A stretch of DNA of 7,814 nt from Gallionella sp. UBA6045. GTDB taxonomy: Bacteria > Pseudomonadota > Gammaproteobacteria > Burkholderiales > Gallionellaceae. A model generated the notes under the pieces. That model saw only the letters and a program-made list of their open reading frames with translations. It was not told the DNA's origin and ran no database searches. The DNA lies in contig DIYV01000027.1 of NCBI GenBank assembly GCA_002429165.1, positions 1 through 7,814 of the forward strand, read 5' to 3'. The first letter of the stretch is position 1. Every line of letters begins with the position of its first letter. This document shows positions 6,750-7,814 of the stretch, one piece after another. The position numbers and the translations under genes were made by a program.

Positions 6750-7814
6750 TGCAAAAATCTATTGCGTGGGCGGCGCGGTGCGCGACCGCTTGCTGGGACT
6801 GGCCGTTCAGGATCACGATTGGGTGGTGGTGGGCAGCACACCGGAAGAGATGGTGGCGCAGGGCTTTCAGCCGGTCGGCAAGGATTTCCCGGTGTTCCTG
6901 CACCCGCAGACGCATGAAGAATATGCGCTGGCGCGCACCGAGCGCAAGACCGCGCGCGGTTATCAGGGTTTCGCCGTGTATGCCGCGCCGGATGTCACAC
7001 TGGAACAGGATCTGCTGCGCCGCGATTTTACCATCAACGCCATCGCCGAGGATGCCGACGGCAAGCTGATCGATCCGCATCACGGCGTTGCCGATCTGCG
7101 CGCAGGCATCCTGCGCCATGTCAGTGCCGCGTTCGGCGAGGACCCGGTGCGCATTTTGCGCGCGGCGCGTTTTGCGGCACGTTTCGGTTTCACCATCGCC
7201 TCCGATACATTGGCGCTGATGCGCGGCATGGTGAACAACGCTGAAGTGGATGCGCTGGTTGCCGAGCGCGTCTGGCAGGAACTGGCGCGCGGCCTGATGG
7301 AGAAAAAGCCGTCGCGCTTTTTCGAGACGCTGCGCAGCTGCGGCGCCCTGGCGAAGATCATTCCCGAGGTGGATGCTCTGTTCGGCGTGCCGCAGCCGGA
7401 AAAACATCATCCCGAAATCGATTGCGGCATCCACACCATGCTGGTGGTGGACGATGCTGCACATCACGAATACACGCTGGAAGTGCGTTTCGCCGCGCTG
7501 ACCCACGACCTGGGCAAGGGCAACACACCCAAAGACATTTTGCCGCGCCACATTGGACACGAGTTGCGCAGTGTGGAGTTGGTGAAGAAGCTCTCGCAAC
7601 GCCTGCGCGCATCCAGTGAATGCCGCGATCTGGCCCTGCTGGCGGCGCGTTATCACGGCGACATTCATCGCGCCGGGGAATTGCGCGCCGAAACCATCAT
7701 CAAACTGTTTCAGTCGGCGGATGCATGGCGCAGGCCGGAACGCTTCGCACATCTGTTGCAGGCCTGCGCCTCGGATGCGCGCGGACGCACTGGGCACGAG
7801 AATGACGCCTATCC
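6739..7814 (+). CDS. cca: CCA-adding enzyme with HD domain (tRNA nucleotidyltransferase), 3' truncated by window
   Basis: Cca adds or repairs the 3' CCA of tRNAs from CTP and ATP without a nucleic acid template. The gammaproteobacterial type also carries an HD phosphohydrolase domain. The frame is open from the ATG at 6739 to the window end (358 codons plus 2 nt), about 87% of the ~410-residue family length. The class II nucleotidyltransferase head shows VGGAVRD (10-16), the metal-binding D25-x-D27 in DHDWVVVG, RTERKTARGY (68-77), LLRRDFTINA (92-101) and the nucleotide-selecting E134-D-x-x-R138 in GEDPVRILRAARFAARF. The HD domain follows with HPEID...GIH (His232) and HDLGKG (256-261). Alignment to E. 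coli Cca from memory is close throughout; here the N-terminus has four extra residues. The start codon lies inside slt and overlaps it by 11 nt, with only a weak GGCGA (6728-6732) upstream, so translational coupling to slt is likely. The ATG at 6749 is in another frame and is not the start. Confidence 0.97.
   Translation, partial: MKSDAKIYCVGGAVRDRLLGLAVQDHDWVVVGSTPEEMVAQGFQPVGKDFPVFLHPQTHEEYALARTERKTARGYQGFAVYAAPDVTLEQDLLRRDFTINAIAEDADGKLIDPHHGVADLRAGILRHVSAAFGEDPVRILRAARFAARFGFTIASDTLALMRGMVNNAEVDALVAERVWQELARGLMEKKPSRFFETLRSCGALAKIIPEVDALFGVPQPEKHHPEIDCGIHTMLVVDDAAHHEYTLEVRFAALTHDLGKGNTPKDILPRHIGHELRSVELVKKLSQRLRASSECRDLALLAARYHGDIHRAGELRAETIIKLFQSADAWRRPERFAHLLQACASDARGRTGHENDAY

Noticed and set aside
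6697..7797. Minus-strand open frame (366 codons) opposite cca
   Set aside because: The plus strand here encodes an uninterrupted, motif-complete Cca. The antisense product matches nothing I know and has shadow-frame composition.
1..7814. Search for mobile elements, CRISPR arrays, tRNA genes, phage or defence genes
   Set aside because: No tandem or spaced direct repeats, transposase, integrase, cloverleaf sequence or defence-type domain was seen by eye. Apart from the gaps described, the window is filled by housekeeping genes.

Overview
The window is a stretch of bacterial chromosome carrying housekeeping genes, all on the + strand. Protein style, moderately high G+C, and the linkage of purH-purD with tsaC-hemF and of slt with cca point to a betaproteobacterium, most likely in or near the Nitrosomonadales/Gallionellales. 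That placement is inferred from memory of protein families, not from a search.

Layout: (1) 1-1116, the C-terminal ~70% of purH (AICAR transformylase/IMP cyclohydrolase), cut by the window start. (2) 1117-1276, an intergenic region rich in inverted repeats. (3) 1277-4262, a tight apparent operon: purD, then tsaC starting at a TTG directly after the purD stop, then hemF 17 nt later, then 23 nt later a short relic of a SAM-dependent methyltransferase that keeps its two ends but has lost its core. (4) 4263-4424, an apparently non-coding gap with a small perfect inverted repeat. (5) 4425-7814, slt (periplasmic soluble lytic transglycosylase with an unusual internal insertion), overlapped by 11 nt by cca (CCA-adding tRNA nucleotidyltransferase), which runs off the window end.

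Functionally, purH and purD belong to de novo purine synthesis. TsaC (t6A modification) and Cca (3' CCA end) serve tRNA maturation, HemF makes haem with oxygen, and Slt remodels peptidoglycan. HemF implies oxygen is available at least part of the time.

I see no mobile element, CRISPR array, phage gene, tRNA or rRNA, and no convincing new multi-gene system. The points most worth a second look are the internally deleted methyltransferase, the ~110-residue insertion in Slt, the TsaC that lacks the usual WPGP motif, and the structured purH-purD spacer with competing pairings.
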